64,000 nucleotides of DNA from ZC4RG20 sp036381515. Its GTDB lineage: Bacteria; Pseudomonadota; Gammaproteobacteria; Steroidobacterales; Rariloculaceae. Both the position numbers and the translations under genes were made by a program. Positions 26,171-35,828 of the stretch are shown here, piece by piece. Location of the stretch: the NCBI GenBank assembly GCA_036381515.1, contig DASVCR010000074.1:62001-126000 (forward strand). The letters are read 5' to 3'. The notes under the pieces were generated by a model. The model saw only the letters and a list, made by a program, of their open reading frames with translations. It was not told where the DNA came from and made no database searches. Position 1 is the first letter of the stretch; each line of letters opens with the position of its first letter.

Positions 26171-28678
26171 ATGAGCGCTCGGGTCGAAGGCGTCGCGCGC
26201 GACGTCCGTCATGCGGTACGGGCCTTGAGGCGCAGCCCGTTCTTCACGCTGATGGCCGTGCTGACGCTCGCGATCGGCGTCGGCGCGAACACGGCCGTGT
26301 TCAGCGTCGTCGACGGCGTGCTCCTGAAGCCGCTGCCTTATCCCGAGGCCGACCGGCTCGTCTCGGTGTGGCACGACGCGCCCGGCGCGCCGGGCCTGAC
26401 CGCGATCGCCGACGGCCTGCAGATTTCGCCGTCGATGCTCGTGACGTACCGCGAAGAGAATCGCTCGTTCGAAAGCATCGGGCTCTGGACGCAGTTCAAC
26501 GGCAGCGTGACCGGCCTCGCGGAGCCGGAGCAGGTGCGGATGGCCGCCGTCACGGGCGGAGTAATGGCCTCGTTTCGCACGGCCCCGCTGCTCGGCCGCT
26601 GGATCACCGAGGCCGACGAGGACCCGCAGAGTCCGCCGGTCGTGGTGCTCGGCTACGGCTATTGGCAGCGCCGCTTCGGCGGCAGCCCGGACGTCATCGG
26701 CATAACCGTCAGCGTCAACTCGGTCGTCGCCGAGATCGTCGGCGTGATGCCGGAAGGGTTTCGCTTCGGCGACTACGAGGCGGACGTGATCCGGCCCTAC
26801 GAGATCGACCGCGCGGAGCTGATCCCGCCGCCGTTCTGCTGCTTCGGCGTCGCGCGCCTCAGGCCCGGCGTGACGCTCGAGCAGGCGAATGCGGACGTCG
26901 AGCGGATGTTGCCGATCTGGATCGAGCGATTCCCGCTTTCGAACGGCGTCAGCGGGCGGGCGGTCTATCTCGACGGCTGGCAGATCCGGCCGGCGCTCCG
27001 TCCGCTGAAGGCGGACGTCGTCGGCAACGTCGGCGACGCGCTGTGGGTTGTGGCCGCGATGATCGGCATCGTGCTGCTGATCGCGTGCGCGAACGTCACG
27101 AATCTGCTGCTCGTGCGCGGCGAGCGCCGAGCCCGCGAGTTCGGCGTGCGGGCCGCGCTCGGCGCGGGCGGCTGGCGCATCGCGGGGGCGTTGCTCGTCG
27201 AGGCCGCGCTACTCGCGCTCGCCGGAGGGGCACTCGGTGTCGTGCTGGCTCACTCCGCATTGAAGGTGCTGCTCGCGCTCGCGCCGCCGCAGCTGCCGCG
27301 TCTCGACTCGATCGTGCTCGACGGCCGCGCGATCGCGTTCGCGCTCGTCGCGACGGTCGTTGCGGCGAGCCTCGTCGCTCTCGCGCCGGTGCTGCGCGCC
27401 GCGCGCGTGCCGATGTCGACGGCATCGCGGAGCGTGCGGGGCGGCAGCACCGACCGCATGCAGCAACGCGCGCAGAACGCGCTCGTCGTCGCGCAGGTGG
27501 CGCTCGCGCTCGTGCTCCTCGTCGGCGCGGGCCTGATGATTCGAACGTTCGACGCGCTGCGCTCGGTCGATCCCGGATTCGATGCGCCCGAGTCGGTCCA
27601 GACCTTCAGGATCCAGTTCCCGCCGAATCTCGTGCCCGATCCGCGCGCGGTGCTGCGCCAGCAACGCGACATCGTCGACGCGCTCGAAGCGATACCCGCG
27701 GTGGCGTCGGCTGGGTTCGTGAGCGGAGTGCCGATGGAGGGCGGTGGGACCAATTGGGACGGCATCGACGTCGAAGGCGCCGAATACGGCCCCGAAGGCG
27801 ACCTCGCTTTGCGCGTCTACAAGACGGTGTCGCCGGGATATCTCGAAACGATGGGCACGCGGATCGTCGCGGGCCGGGACCTCGACTGGGCCGACCTCGA
27901 CGAGCCTCGCGACGTGGTGCTCGTCTCGGAGAATCTCGCGCGGGAGCTGTGGCAAACGCCGGAGGCCGCGATCGGCAGGCGCATTCGCGGTGCCGGCGGC
28001 GCGGGCCCATGGCGCGAGGTGATCGGCGTCGTCGAGGACGTGCGCTTGAACGCTCCGGACCAGCCCCCGCCGACGATCGTCTACTGGCCAGCGTTCATCG
28101 CGGGTTTGCAGCCGGACCTGCCGCTCTACGCCGAACGGGCGGTCGCGTTCACGGTACGGAGCACGCTCGCCGGCACGCCGTCGCTCACGAGGGAAATCGA
28201 ACGAGCCGTCTGGTCGGTGAACCCGGACCTGCCGCTCGCGAACGTGCGCACGATGCAGCAGATCTACGACCGCTCGCTCGCCCGCACGTCGTTCACGCTC
28301 GTGATGCTCGTGCTCGCGGCGGGCGCCGCGCTCGTGCTCGGCGTGATCGGTCTTTACGGTGTGCTGTCGTACGCCGTGTCGCAGCGGCGCCGCGAGATCG
28401 CGATCCGCCTCGCGCTCGGCGAGCAGCAGCGCGACGTGCGGCGCCGCTTCGTCGCGTACGGCGTGACGCTCGCGGCCCTCGGCGTCGTGATCGGCCTCGC
28501 CGCGGCGTCCGGCGCGACGCAGCTCATGTCCGCCGTGCTCTACGACGTCCGTCCGGTGGACCCGCCGACGTTCGTCGCGGTCGCGGCGGTGCTCACGCTC
28601 GTCGCCGTCGCCGCGAGCTATCTGCCCGCGCGGCGGGCGTCGGCCGTGGACCCGGCCGAGTCGCTCGCGAGCGAGTGA
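26171..28678 (+). CDS. ADOP-type MacB/FtsX-like ABC transporter permease
   Basis: An 835-residue permease with two FtsX/MacB_PCD units, the architecture of ADOP (duplicated orphan permease) proteins. The N-terminal motif DVRHAVRALRRSPFFTLMAVL (11-31) precedes helix 1 and a periplasmic core domain. A cluster of helices around residues 290-410 follows, then the second unit with its own core domain and three C-terminal helices (TSFTLVMLVLAAGAALVLGVIGLYG and onward), including RRREIAIRLALGEQQRDV. No ATP-binding partner is adjacent. Proposed roles are export of peptides or drugs. Confidence 0.85.
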   Translation: MSARVEGVARDVRHAVRALRRSPFFTLMAVLTLAIGVGANTAVFSVVDGVLLKPLPYPEADRLVSVWHDAPGAPGLTAIADGLQISPSMLVTYREENRSFESIGLWTQFNGSVTGLAEPEQVRMAAVTGGVMASFRTAPLLGRWITEADEDPQSPPVVVLGYGYWQRRFGGSPDVIGITVSVNSVVAEIVGVMPEGFRFGDYEADVIRPYEIDRAELIPPPFCCFGVARLRPGVTLEQANADVERMLPIWIERFPLSNGVSGRAVYLDGWQIRPALRPLKADVVGNVGDALWVVAAMIGIVLLIACANVTNLLLVRGERRAREFGVRAALGAGGWRIAGALLVEAALLALAGGALGVVLAHSALKVLLALAPPQLPRLDSIVLDGRAIAFALVATVVAASLVALAPVLRAARVPMSTASRSVRGGSTDRMQQRAQNALVVAQVALALVLLVGAGLMIRTFDALRSVDPGFDAPESVQTFRIQFPPNLVPDPRAVLRQQRDIVDALEAIPAVASAGFVSGVPMEGGGTNWDGIDVEGAEYGPEGDLALRVYKTVSPGYLETMGTRIVAGRDLDWADLDEPRDVVLVSENLARELWQTPEAAIGRRIRGAGGAGPWREVIGVVEDVRLNAPDQPPPTIVYWPAFIAGLQPDLPLYAERAVAFTVRSTLAGTPSLTREIERAVWSVNPDLPLANVRTMQQIYDRSLARTSFTLVMLVLAAGAALVLGVIGLYGVLSYAVSQRRREIAIRLALGEQQRDVRRRFVAYGVTLAALGVVIGLAAASGATQLMSAVLYDVRPVDPPTFVAVAAVLTLVAVAASYLPARRASAVDPAESLASE

Positions 28679-28805
28679 GCGCGCGGCGGCCGCTGACGCC
28701 TGCGTCTTGCGCGGCGCCGCTCGAGAGCGCGTCGCCCTTCGGACGACGTCGGAGGGTCGGCGGATCGGCGCGGGCGTCGCGCGCCGGCCATGCGAGTCGC
28801 GTCGA

Positions 28806-30428
28806 TCATGCGAACGCTGCCGACGCGTGGACGACGCGTCCGCCGACGAGCGTCAGCAGCGACTCGATCTTGCGCAGCTCCTCGTCCGCGACGGTCAGGA
28901 AATCCGCGCTCAGCACCGCGAGGTCGGCGAGCTTGCCCGCCTCGAACGAGCCGACCTTGTCGTCGTCGAAGCAGAACCACGCGGCGCCCTGCGTGTAGAG
29001 CCTGAGCGCCTCGAGCCGCGAGATCTGCTGACCGTCGTTCGTCAGCTCGCCCGCGAGGTTTCGGCCCGTCGTCATGTAGAACAGCGTGAGCCACGGATCG
29101 AGCGCCGCAACGTTCGTCGAGTCCGTGCCGACGCCGGCCGGGATCCCGGAGTCGACGATGCGCCGGAACGGCGGCCCGCCGGCCGACGACAGGTACGTCC
29201 ACGTCTGTGCGCTCGCGCCGGCGCCGAGCCGGCCGAGCGCGTCGAGGTGCTCGTCCGAGATCTCCTGCAGGTGGAGCAGCGACCAGTGGAGCGGCGCGAG
29301 TGCGTACTCGCGCGCGATCCGCCCGAAGGCCTCGATGTGGAACGCGTTCTCTTCGCTCGTGATCGAATGCTGCTGCAGCAGCCAGCCGTGCCGTGCGATC
29401 ACTCGCGCGGTCGGCTCGAACGCGTCCGACATCGTGTTCATGCCGCCGATGCGCTCGCCGAACCCGGCCGGGCGGTAAAGGTCGTCGCCGACCGCGCGTC
29501 CCCCCTGCTCGAGGTTCTGGCGGGCGCGCACGTCGGCTTCGTCCGGCGAATCGGCAGGGAAGAGCGGGCGCATCCGCACGTCGAGCCGCCCGTCTCGCCA
29601 CAGCGCCAGCGGGAAGCGCTGATCGTCGAAGTTGCCGGCGTTGACGACGGTCGTCAGGCCCATGCTCGCGGCATACGCGTTGAGCTCCGCCGTCCCGCGC
29701 AACCGATCCTCGTCGGTCTGCTCGGCGCGAAGCGCGGCGAGCGCGTCGTTCTGCGATGCGACGACACCGGTCTCGGCATCGACGGCGACACCGCGCGCCG
29801 CGAAGAACGCGGCGCCGCGACCGTTCGTGACCGCGCCCGCGCGGCCGGAGGATGCGAGGTAAACGGCGTGATCGGGCGCCGCGTCGTCGACCTCCGCGCG
29901 CGTCGGAAGGCGCGCCTCGCGGAGCTGAAGCGGGTTCCAGCCGCCGATGCACGTGATCATCTCGCCGCGCGGGACGTTCTCGGCTCTCGCGGCGATCGTC
30001 TCCTTGAGCTCCGCGATGCTGAATGCGCGCTCGACGCGGCGCTCCTGATGCCCCGGATTGACGCCGGCGCGCGTGAAGTGGACGTGCGCGTCGACGAAGC
30101 CCGGGATGACCGTGCGGCCGCCGAGGTCGACGGCCGGGAGCGCGGCGTCGAGAGCGAGCCCGAAGCCGACGGAGTGGATTCGGCCGTTCGCGAGGAGCAG
30201 CGTGTCGCCGACGACGCCGCGGTAGTCGACGAAGCGGCCGTTGACCAGCGCGAGATCGGGCGCGGCGAAGGCGGTGCGGATGATGTCCGACGCTCGACTG
30301 ATGTCCGACGCTCGACGCTGCGCCGACGCCGGTCCGGTCAGCGCGCTCACGCCGAGCGCGGCGCCGGCCGCGATGAACGTTCGCCGACTGAGGACAGGGT
30401 CGCTGCCGCGGATCCTTATTTCGCGCAT
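28806..30428 (-). CDS. Tat-exported amidohydrolase (family 3, metal-dependent)
   Basis: A 540-residue amidohydrolase. A twin-arginine signal (SRRTFIAAGAALGVSAL, cleaved after ASAQ near residue 37) directs export. The metal motif is AHVHF (H115, H117), with later His residues in QQHSITSEEN and LHWSLLHLQE and Asp in GVGTDSTN. It resembles N-substituted formamide deformylase and related enzymes; substrate unknown. Residues 39-50 (RASDISRASDII) arise from an 18-bp tandem duplication just after the signal peptide. Divergent from the esterase gene at 30525. Confidence 0.82.
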   Translation of the reverse strand: MREIRIRGSDPVLSRRTFIAAGAALGVSALTGPASAQRRASDISRASDIIRTAFAAPDLALVNGRFVDYRGVVGDTLLLANGRIHSVGFGLALDAALPAVDLGGRTVIPGFVDAHVHFTRAGVNPGHQERRVERAFSIAELKETIAARAENVPRGEMITCIGGWNPLQLREARLPTRAEVDDAAPDHAVYLASSGRAGAVTNGRGAAFFAARGVAVDAETGVVASQNDALAALRAEQTDEDRLRGTAELNAYAASMGLTTVVNAGNFDDQRFPLALWRDGRLDVRMRPLFPADSPDEADVRARQNLEQGGRAVGDDLYRPAGFGERIGGMNTMSDAFEPTARVIARHGWLLQQHSITSEENAFHIEAFGRIAREYALAPLHWSLLHLQEISDEHLDALGRLGAGASAQTWTYLSSAGGPPFRRIVDSGIPAGVGTDSTNVAALDPWLTLFYMTTGRNLAGELTNDGQQISRLEALRLYTQGAAWFCFDDDKVGSFEAGKLADLAVLSADFLTVADEELRKIESLLTLVGGRVVHASAAFA

Positions 30429-30524
30429 CGCAGCCTTCTTTCTGTCGCTATGGGCTCATCGTCGTCCGCGTATACTCTTTCCCGGGCCTGCGTCTCGACA
30501 GCGAAAAGAAGAGGGGAACCTGGC

Positions 30525-31391
30525 ATGAGAACAACAAAGCTCGCTTTCTTGTCCTTGACCGCGGCGTTTTTCGCCGTGCCCGTCTCGAGCGCATCGGCTC
30601 AGGAAGCCTCGACGCCGACGCCATCGTACCTCGAGACGCGCGACGTCGCGCACGGCGAGGTGCAGTCCTTCAGCTACGTATCGAAGTCGATCGACCGCGA
30701 GCGCAACGTCGTCGTCTATCTGCCGCCCGGCTACGAGCAGGGCAGCGAAAGCTATCCGGTGCTCTATCTGCTGCACGGCGCCGGCGGCGACGAGCGGACG
30801 TGGATCGACCGGCAGCAGGCGAACGTGATCCTCGACAACCTGATCGCGGACGGCAAGGTCGAGCCGTTCATCGTCGTGATGCCGTACGGGTACACGAGGC
30901 GGCTCGAGGAAGGGCAGCGCCGCCGCGGTCCGGCGGACTACAAGACCGACATGGAGGAGTTCGCGGTCGACTTCGTCAACGATCTGATCCCGCAGGTCGA
31001 GTCACGCTATCGCGTGCTCGCCGACAGCGAGCACCGCGCGATCGCGGGCCTTTCGATGGGCGGCGGGCAGGCGCTCGCGATCGGGCTCACTCACCCCGAG
31101 CTGTTCACGGCGGTCGCCGGGTTCAGCTCCGCGATGCAGATCGCGAACAGCCCCGACTGGGGCGGCGTCGACATGCCGTCCGTGCTCGCGAACGCGGACA
31201 AGATCAACGAGCACCTCGATCTGCTCTGGGTCGGCTGCGGCACCGAGGATACGCTGTTCAACGTGAACAAGGCGTTCTCGGAGCAGCTCACCGAGCATGG
31301 CGTCGAGCACACGTTCCGCGTCACGCTCGGCGCACATACGGCAGAAGTCTGGAGCCGTTACCTGCACGAGGTCGCGCCGCAGCTCTTCTGA
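30525..31391 (+). CDS. Secreted esterase of the feruloyl esterase/XynZ-D type
   Basis: A 288-residue alpha/beta hydrolase with a signal peptide (cleaved after ASA-Q, residue 26). The catalytic set is visible: nucleophile Ser177 in GLSMGG, Asp242 in CGTED and His271 in GAHTAEVW, with the oxyanion stretch LYLLHGAGGDE. Relatives hydrolyse feruloyl or enterobactin esters. ATG at 30525 has GAGGGGAA upstream. Its 3' end borders the first large repeat array. Confidence 0.85.
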   Translation: MRTTKLAFLSLTAAFFAVPVSSASAQEASTPTPSYLETRDVAHGEVQSFSYVSKSIDRERNVVVYLPPGYEQGSESYPVLYLLHGAGGDERTWIDRQQANVILDNLIADGKVEPFIVVMPYGYTRRLEEGQRRRGPADYKTDMEEFAVDFVNDLIPQVESRYRVLADSEHRAIAGLSMGGGQALAIGLTHPELFTAVAGFSSAMQIANSPDWGGVDMPSVLANADKINEHLDLLWVGCGTEDTLFNVNKAFSEQLTEHGVEHTFRVTLGAHTAEVWSRYLHEVAPQLF

Positions 31392-32210
31392 CCGAATCTG
31401 ACCGAAATCGGGGGCAGCGAAATTGGGGTCAGAGCCCGTTTCTTTGCGCCAACGCGGGGAAATCGCGGTCAGGGAAATCGGGGGCAGCGGGAAATCGGGG
31501 GCGGGAAATCGGGGTCAGAGCCCTTTTTTGTGACCCCAACTTTCGGGGAAATCGGGGGCCCCTTTTCTCTGCCCCAAACTTTCGGGGAAATCGGGCGCAT
31601 CCCCTTTCTCTGCCCCCGCCAGAAGCATATTGGGGGAGCCCCTATTTCTCTGCCCCAATCTCCAGGGAGTTGGGGAAGGATCCCTTTTTCGTGGCCCCGA
31701 TCTCCCGGGTCAGAGCCCGTTTCTCTGACTCCAAATCTCCGGAATTCGGGTTAGAGCAACCCAATCGGGAAAAAAGCTAAACAGAAAAGGCTCGAAAAAG
31801 GGCTCTGACCCCAACTTCACACTGACCCCAACTTCACAGCTCTTCTGGTCGAGCCCTTCTTGGAAATTGGGGTCAGAGCCCTTTTTCGCAGAGTCGCTCT
31901 CGCCGAAATCGGGCTCTGACCCCAATTTCCCGTGCCCCAATTTTCCGCTGACCTGCTCTGAGCTCGATTTCTGTCGACCAGAGAGAAGGGCTCTGCAGAG
32001 CCGTTTCTCAGAAATTTGGGCTCTGACCCCAATTCCCACTCGTAATCGGGCTCTGACCCCAATTCCCACTCGGAATCGGGCTGTGACCCCATTGCCCGCG
32101 GAAATTAGGCTTTGACCTCAATTCCCCGGATGCCAATTCTCCGGCGAAAAAGGGCTCTGACCCCGATTTCGTACCACTCGGAAATCGGGCTCTGACCCCA
32201 ATTGCAGCCG
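31392..32210. repeat. Family B repeat array 1, orientation flips between convergent genes
   Basis: About 0.8 kb of degenerate GGGGTCAGAGCCC-T-run units. Clear forward units are at 31425, 31511, 31707 and 31869. Clear reverse units are at 31800, 31911, 32018, 32048, 32152 and 32187, with a variant at 32078. The left part, after the plus-strand esterase, is mainly forward and the right part, after the minus-strand dehydrogenase, mainly reverse, so T-runs usually lie downstream of each flanking gene. Diverged copies fill 31540-31700. I see no gene here. Confidence 0.88.
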
Positions 32211-33455
32211 CTACTTCGCCGGCTCGAGCACGAGAATCGCGCCCGGCGACGCCATCGGCGACGCTTCGGTCAGCACGAAGATCCGCCCGTCGGGCGCCTC
32301 CGCGACGTCGCGCATCCGCTGGCCGATCTCCGTCAGCATCCGTTCCTCCCGCACGAAGCGGCCTTCGTCGTCGAGAATCACGCGGACGAGGGCGCCGGGC
32401 CGCGACATCGCCGCGACGAGCACGTTCCCCTGCCACTCGGGGAACAGGTCGCCGCGATAGACGATCACGTTGCCCGGGTTTCCCGACGGCGGCCACGCCG
32501 TGACCGGATCCACGTACCCCTCGATGCCCTTCGAGCCGAGCGCCTTCGGCGCGCCGTCGTAATGCTCGCCCTGCGTGATCAGCATCCAGCCGTAGTTCTT
32601 GCCGGCCTCGATCAGGTTCAGCTCGTCGCCGCCGCGCGGCCCGAACTCGGTCGACCAGAGCGCGCCCGTCGCCGGGTCGAAGCGAAGACCGGTCGGGTTG
32701 CGATGGCCGAGCGTGTAGAGCTCGGGGAGGTAGCCCTCCATCCCGACGAAAGGATTGTCGTCGGGAATCGAGCCGTCGTCGTTCAGGCGGATGATCTTGC
32801 CGAGATGCGATTGCGGGTCCTGTGCCTTCTCGCCCCAGTTGCGGTCGCCGCTCGTGATGTACAGGCGATTCTCGTCGTCGAACGCGATCCGCGCGCCGTA
32901 GCTGCCGGACGCGGGACCTTGCCCGCAGCAGCGGTTGTTCTCGGCGGCCATCGCCGAGCTGTACCAGTCCTTCGCGACGAACACGTCCTCGACGTCGGCG
33001 AGGGACGGTCCGCCGTCCCAGCGGGCGCGTGCGACCGCGAGGGACGTCAGCGCCTCGTCGTCCGGGTGCGGCTTCGTGTACGCGAAATAGATGAGCCGGT
33101 TCTCTTCGAAATCGGGATGCAGCGCAAGTCCCATCAGCCCGCCGATGCTCGCGTTCACGAGCGCCGGCAGCCCTTCGATCGGGTTCGGATCGAGCTTGCC
33201 GTCACGGATCACGCGGAGCCGCCCGACCCGCTCCGTCAGCAGCATGTCGCCGTCCGGCAGGAACACGAGGCTCCACGGCGACTGCAGCTCGCGCGTCAGC
33301 ACGGTGACGTGGACGGTCCCGGTCTCGGTCGCGATGTCCCACGGGCCCTCGCCGATCGGGGTCGGCTGGGCGCGCTGAGCGACGGCGGAGGCCGAAGCGC
33401 CGATCATGAGGACCGCGGCGGCGGCGAGTCGGATTGAGCTGACGGAAGGCATCAT
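32211..33455 (-). CDS. Periplasmic PQQ-dependent sugar dehydrogenase, copy 2
   Basis: A 414-residue secreted quinoprotein of the same family as copy 1. Signal peptide cleaved after AVA-Q; core motifs SPWSLVFLPDGDMLLTERVGR, GLMGLALHPDF, TLGHRNPTGLRFDP and GPRGGDELNLIEAGKNYGW; C-terminal IGQRMRDVAEAPDGRIFVLTE. It has an extra Cys-containing loop (ENNRCCGQGPASGSYG) absent from the other two copies. The gene ends exactly where repeat array 1 begins. It probably oxidises aldoses or related sugars and feeds electrons to the periplasmic chain. Confidence 0.88.
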   Translation of the reverse strand: MMPSVSSIRLAAAAVLMIGASASAVAQRAQPTPIGEGPWDIATETGTVHVTVLTRELQSPWSLVFLPDGDMLLTERVGRLRVIRDGKLDPNPIEGLPALVNASIGGLMGLALHPDFEENRLIYFAYTKPHPDDEALTSLAVARARWDGGPSLADVEDVFVAKDWYSSAMAAENNRCCGQGPASGSYGARIAFDDENRLYITSGDRNWGEKAQDPQSHLGKIIRLNDDGSIPDDNPFVGMEGYLPELYTLGHRNPTGLRFDPATGALWSTEFGPRGGDELNLIEAGKNYGWMLITQGEHYDGAPKALGSKGIEGYVDPVTAWPPSGNPGNVIVYRGDLFPEWQGNVLVAAMSRPGALVRVILDDEGRFVREERMLTEIGQRMRDVAEAPDGRIFVLTEASPMASPGAILVLEPAK

Positions 33456-33768
33456 CGGCCGTGCTCCTTCGAAACCTGGCGTACCCGCAGCGATAGTAGT
33501 CGAAAACGCGGCAAGTTCGACAGGCGGCGGACGGGAGCGGCACGTCGACGCCTCTAAACGGGCAGGTACCGGCGCCCGCGCGGATCATGCACCGCGGCCT
33601 CGTGCCTCGACCCGAAGTGACCGTGCCATCGTGTCCGGCTCGTGCGTCGAGGGCACGCGGCGTAGCGCGCTACAGGCACCTGCGGCTCGTCGCGGACGCG
33701 CCGGCCGGGTCTCGGCCGGCGTGCGCGCCTTCAGCACTGGAGGACGGTGCCCGGCTCCTCGCCGCGGG
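33456..33768. other. Intergenic region with no recognised feature
   Basis: About 310 bp separating the second PQQ dehydrogenase from the end of the HTH gene. Overlapping reading frames here are compositionally biased shadows. I see no repeat copy or clear promoter. Confidence 0.45.
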
Positions 33769-34023
33769 TCACCGCTTCGTCCGCGGCCCGGCGCGCGATT
33801 CTTCGGGCGTCTCCTCACGATAGCTGAAGACCTCCTCGATCGACACGCCGAGCGCGTGTGCGATCCGGAAGGCCACCTCGAGCGACGGCGAATACTTGCC
33901 GAGCTCGATCGCGTTGATCGTCTGCCGGGTCACGCCGACCTTGTCGGCGAGCTCCTGCTGCGTCATCTCGTTGCAGTCGAACCGGAGGCGGCGGATCCGG
34001 TTCTCGATGCGCGTCTTGCCCAT
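33769..34023 (-). CDS. XRE-family helix-turn-helix regulator
   Basis: An 84-residue DNA-binding protein; the HTH is MTQQELADKVGVTRQTINAIELGKYSPSLEVAFRIAHALGVSIEEVF, typical of short Cro/CI-type regulators (YozG-like) that pair with a membrane protein. The start follows the stop of the membrane-protein gene by 3 bp, so they are one operon. It probably autoregulates the pair. Confidence 0.88.
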   Translation of the reverse strand: MGKTRIENRIRRLRFDCNEMTQQELADKVGVTRQTINAIELGKYSPSLEVAFRIAHALGVSIEEVFSYREETPEESRAGPRTKR

Positions 34024-34026
34024 CCG

Positions 34027-34449
34027 CTAGAACCCCCGCCGGTAGTAGTAGATGCGCAAGGCATAGTTGACGATCTCGGCGACGACGAATGACAGCAGAA
34101 CCATGTACCCGACGCCGATCTCGTTCGCGCCGACGTGGATCGTGAACACCGAGCCGAGGCTCAGGAACGCGTAGACATAGGCGGCGACGGCGATGCTCTT
34201 CAGCTCGATGAGCCGCTCCCGCTCGTCCTTCGGCACGCGTACGTCCTGCGGCGAGAAGATCGCGATCACGATGTGCGCGACGACCTCGATCGCGATGAAC
34301 GCGATGATCGCCATGACGAGCACGTGAAAGAGGAACGGGCTCGGCGCGGGCCGCAGCGTCCACGGGTGCGGCACGTGCAACGCAAACGTGATCGACAGAA
34401 CGATCAGTGTGATCAGCGTGACCCACGCGCTCTTCTCGCGGAACGACAT
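34027..34449 (-). CDS. Small integral membrane protein co-transcribed with the HTH regulator
   Basis: A 140-residue protein with four hydrophobic helices (VTLITLIVLSITFAL; FLFHVLVMAIIAFIAIEVVAHIVIAIF; AVAAYVYAFLSLGSVF; GYMVLLSFVVAEIVNYAL), a cytoplasmic KDERERLIELKS loop and a basic C-terminus. The arrangement resembles DUF2178-type membrane proteins next to XRE regulators. Function unknown; a signal-sensing partner for the regulator is plausible. Confidence 0.65.
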   Translation of the reverse strand: MSFREKSAWVTLITLIVLSITFALHVPHPWTLRPAPSPFLFHVLVMAIIAFIAIEVVAHIVIAIFSPQDVRVPKDERERLIELKSIAVAAYVYAFLSLGSVFTIHVGANEIGVGYMVLLSFVVAEIVNYALRIYYYRRGF

Positions 34450-34482
34450 CGGGATGCCCTCAGCGGCGGAAACGTCACGTCG

Positions 34483-34511
34483 AATGTTAAGGATTTCTTA
34501 CTATGAGTCAA
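34483..34511 (-). promoter_or_regulatory. Candidate sigma-70-like promoter for the membrane protein/HTH pair
   Basis: On the minus strand TTGACT (34511-34506) is followed after exactly 17 bp by AACATT (34488-34483) in a conspicuously AT-rich patch. It lies about 34 bp upstream of the membrane-protein start. The -35 is good and the -10 weak. Confidence 0.4.
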
Positions 34512-34857
34512 TTATATTGGACATCAAGTCGCATCCACTAGACGTGGCATCGAGATCCTCCGCAAGTCCACGCCAAAACTCGAAAGAAAGCGGCCCTTTC
34601 CCGCCGGGTTTCGCGGATGAGGCAGGGCGAGGCCGGGCCCCGCCGCGGGTAGTCGAGCAAAGCTCCCCACCCGACGACGCCAGGATCCTCCGATAGTGCT
34701 ACTGCCGTGCGGTACGCTGACGGGCTCGCCAGGACGTGGCCGCCGAGCGAACGCGCGCCGCACGTCGGTCTTTGGCTCGTCCGGCGAGCGCGGACCTCGA
34801 GCGCGCCCGGCTACGTTCCAGCCGCAGCCCTTCGACGGACTTCCACCGGTAATCGAC
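34512..34857. other. Intergenic region, AT-rich then GC-rich, no gene seen
   Basis: Upstream region of both the minus-strand membrane-protein operon and the plus-strand LOG gene. The part near 34512-34530 is unusually AT-rich for this genome. No repeat or RNA structure was recognised in the rest. Confidence 0.45.
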
Positions 34858-35622
34858 ATGAGCACGACGAATCAGGATCCGATTCTTGCTTACTACAACA
34901 AGGAGTTTCTCGACAGCGACGACGGCCGGCCGCTGCGCATCCTCGCCGAGTACCTGCAGCCGCTCCAGGCGTTCCGGCGCGAAGGCGTGCGGGAGACGAT
35001 CGTGTTCTTCGGCTCGGCACGGCTGCGCGAGGACGGGCCGCTCGACCGCTACTACTCCGACGCGCGAGAGCTCGCGCGCCTCGTGACCGAATGGGCGCTG
35101 TCGATCGACCGCGGCTCTCCGCCGTTCGTCGTCTGCACCGGCGGAGGCGGCGGCATCATGGAGGCCGCGAACCGCGGCGCGAGAGACGCCGGCGGGCGGA
35201 CGATCGGCCTCAACATCGGCCTGCCGCACGAGCAGCGGCCGAACCCTTACATCACGCCCGGCCTCGGCTTCGAGTTTCACTACTTCTTCATGCGGAAGCT
35301 TTGGTTCGCTCACCTCGCGTGCGCGATGGTCGCGTTTCCGGGCGGGTTCGGGACGCTGGACGAGCTCTGCGAGATCCTGACGCTGTCGCAGACCCGAAAG
35401 CTCTCCCGGCGCATCCCCGTGCTGCTGTACGGCGAAGCCTTCTGGAAAGAGGTCGTCGACTTCGACGCGCTCGTGCGCCATGGCACGATCGCGGCGCAGG
35501 ACCTCGAGCTCTTCCGGTACGTCGACACGCCCGCGGTCGCGTTCGACGTGCTGAAGACGTGGCTCCTCGACGAGCTGCGGCACCCGCAGCCCGTGTTTGC
35601 GAAAACGGCGAAGCCCGAGTAG
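34858..35622 (+). CDS. LOG-family protein (lysine-decarboxylase-like fold)
   Basis: A 254-residue protein with the LOG signature: a GGGGGIMEAANRGA stretch (95-108) and PGGFGTLDE (161-169). LOG enzymes are cytokinin-nucleoside 5'-monophosphate phosphoribohydrolases; bacterial relatives act as nucleotide-5'-phosphate glycosidases such as YgdH/PpnN. ATG 34858 gives MSTTNQDPILAYYNKEFL, close to relatives of this subgroup. Apparently monocistronic. Confidence 0.85.
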   Translation: MSTTNQDPILAYYNKEFLDSDDGRPLRILAEYLQPLQAFRREGVRETIVFFGSARLREDGPLDRYYSDARELARLVTEWALSIDRGSPPFVVCTGGGGGIMEAANRGARDAGGRTIGLNIGLPHEQRPNPYITPGLGFEFHYFFMRKLWFAHLACAMVAFPGGFGTLDELCEILTLSQTRKLSRRIPVLLYGEAFWKEVVDFDALVRHGTIAAQDLELFRYVDTPAVAFDVLKTWLLDELRHPQPVFAKTAKPE

Positions 35623-35828
35623 GACCGGCCGGGGCGCTCTTGCGGGCGTGCTCGCCGCGCGCGGGTGTTCGCCCCGGGCGGCGCGGGACGCCCGCGCCGG
35701 GTGTTTCCGCGTCGAGAAAGCTTGTGGATCCCAGCCGCGAGCCTCCTCGCGAATTTCCCCCTCGACGCGGGCTTGCGGCCGAGCACGCGCGGCGCGACGA
35801 TGGGCGTCTCGATTCGGGGGAGACGAAC

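Noticed and set aside
31392..32210. Possible CRISPR array
   Set aside because: Units are short, palindromic, variably spaced and present in both orientations, with no uniform spacers and no cas genes.
32202..33437. Long plus-strand open frame opposite PQQ dehydrogenase copy 2
   Set aside because: Composition is Arg/Val/Asp-rich without any family motif, and the minus strand carries a complete quinoprotein.
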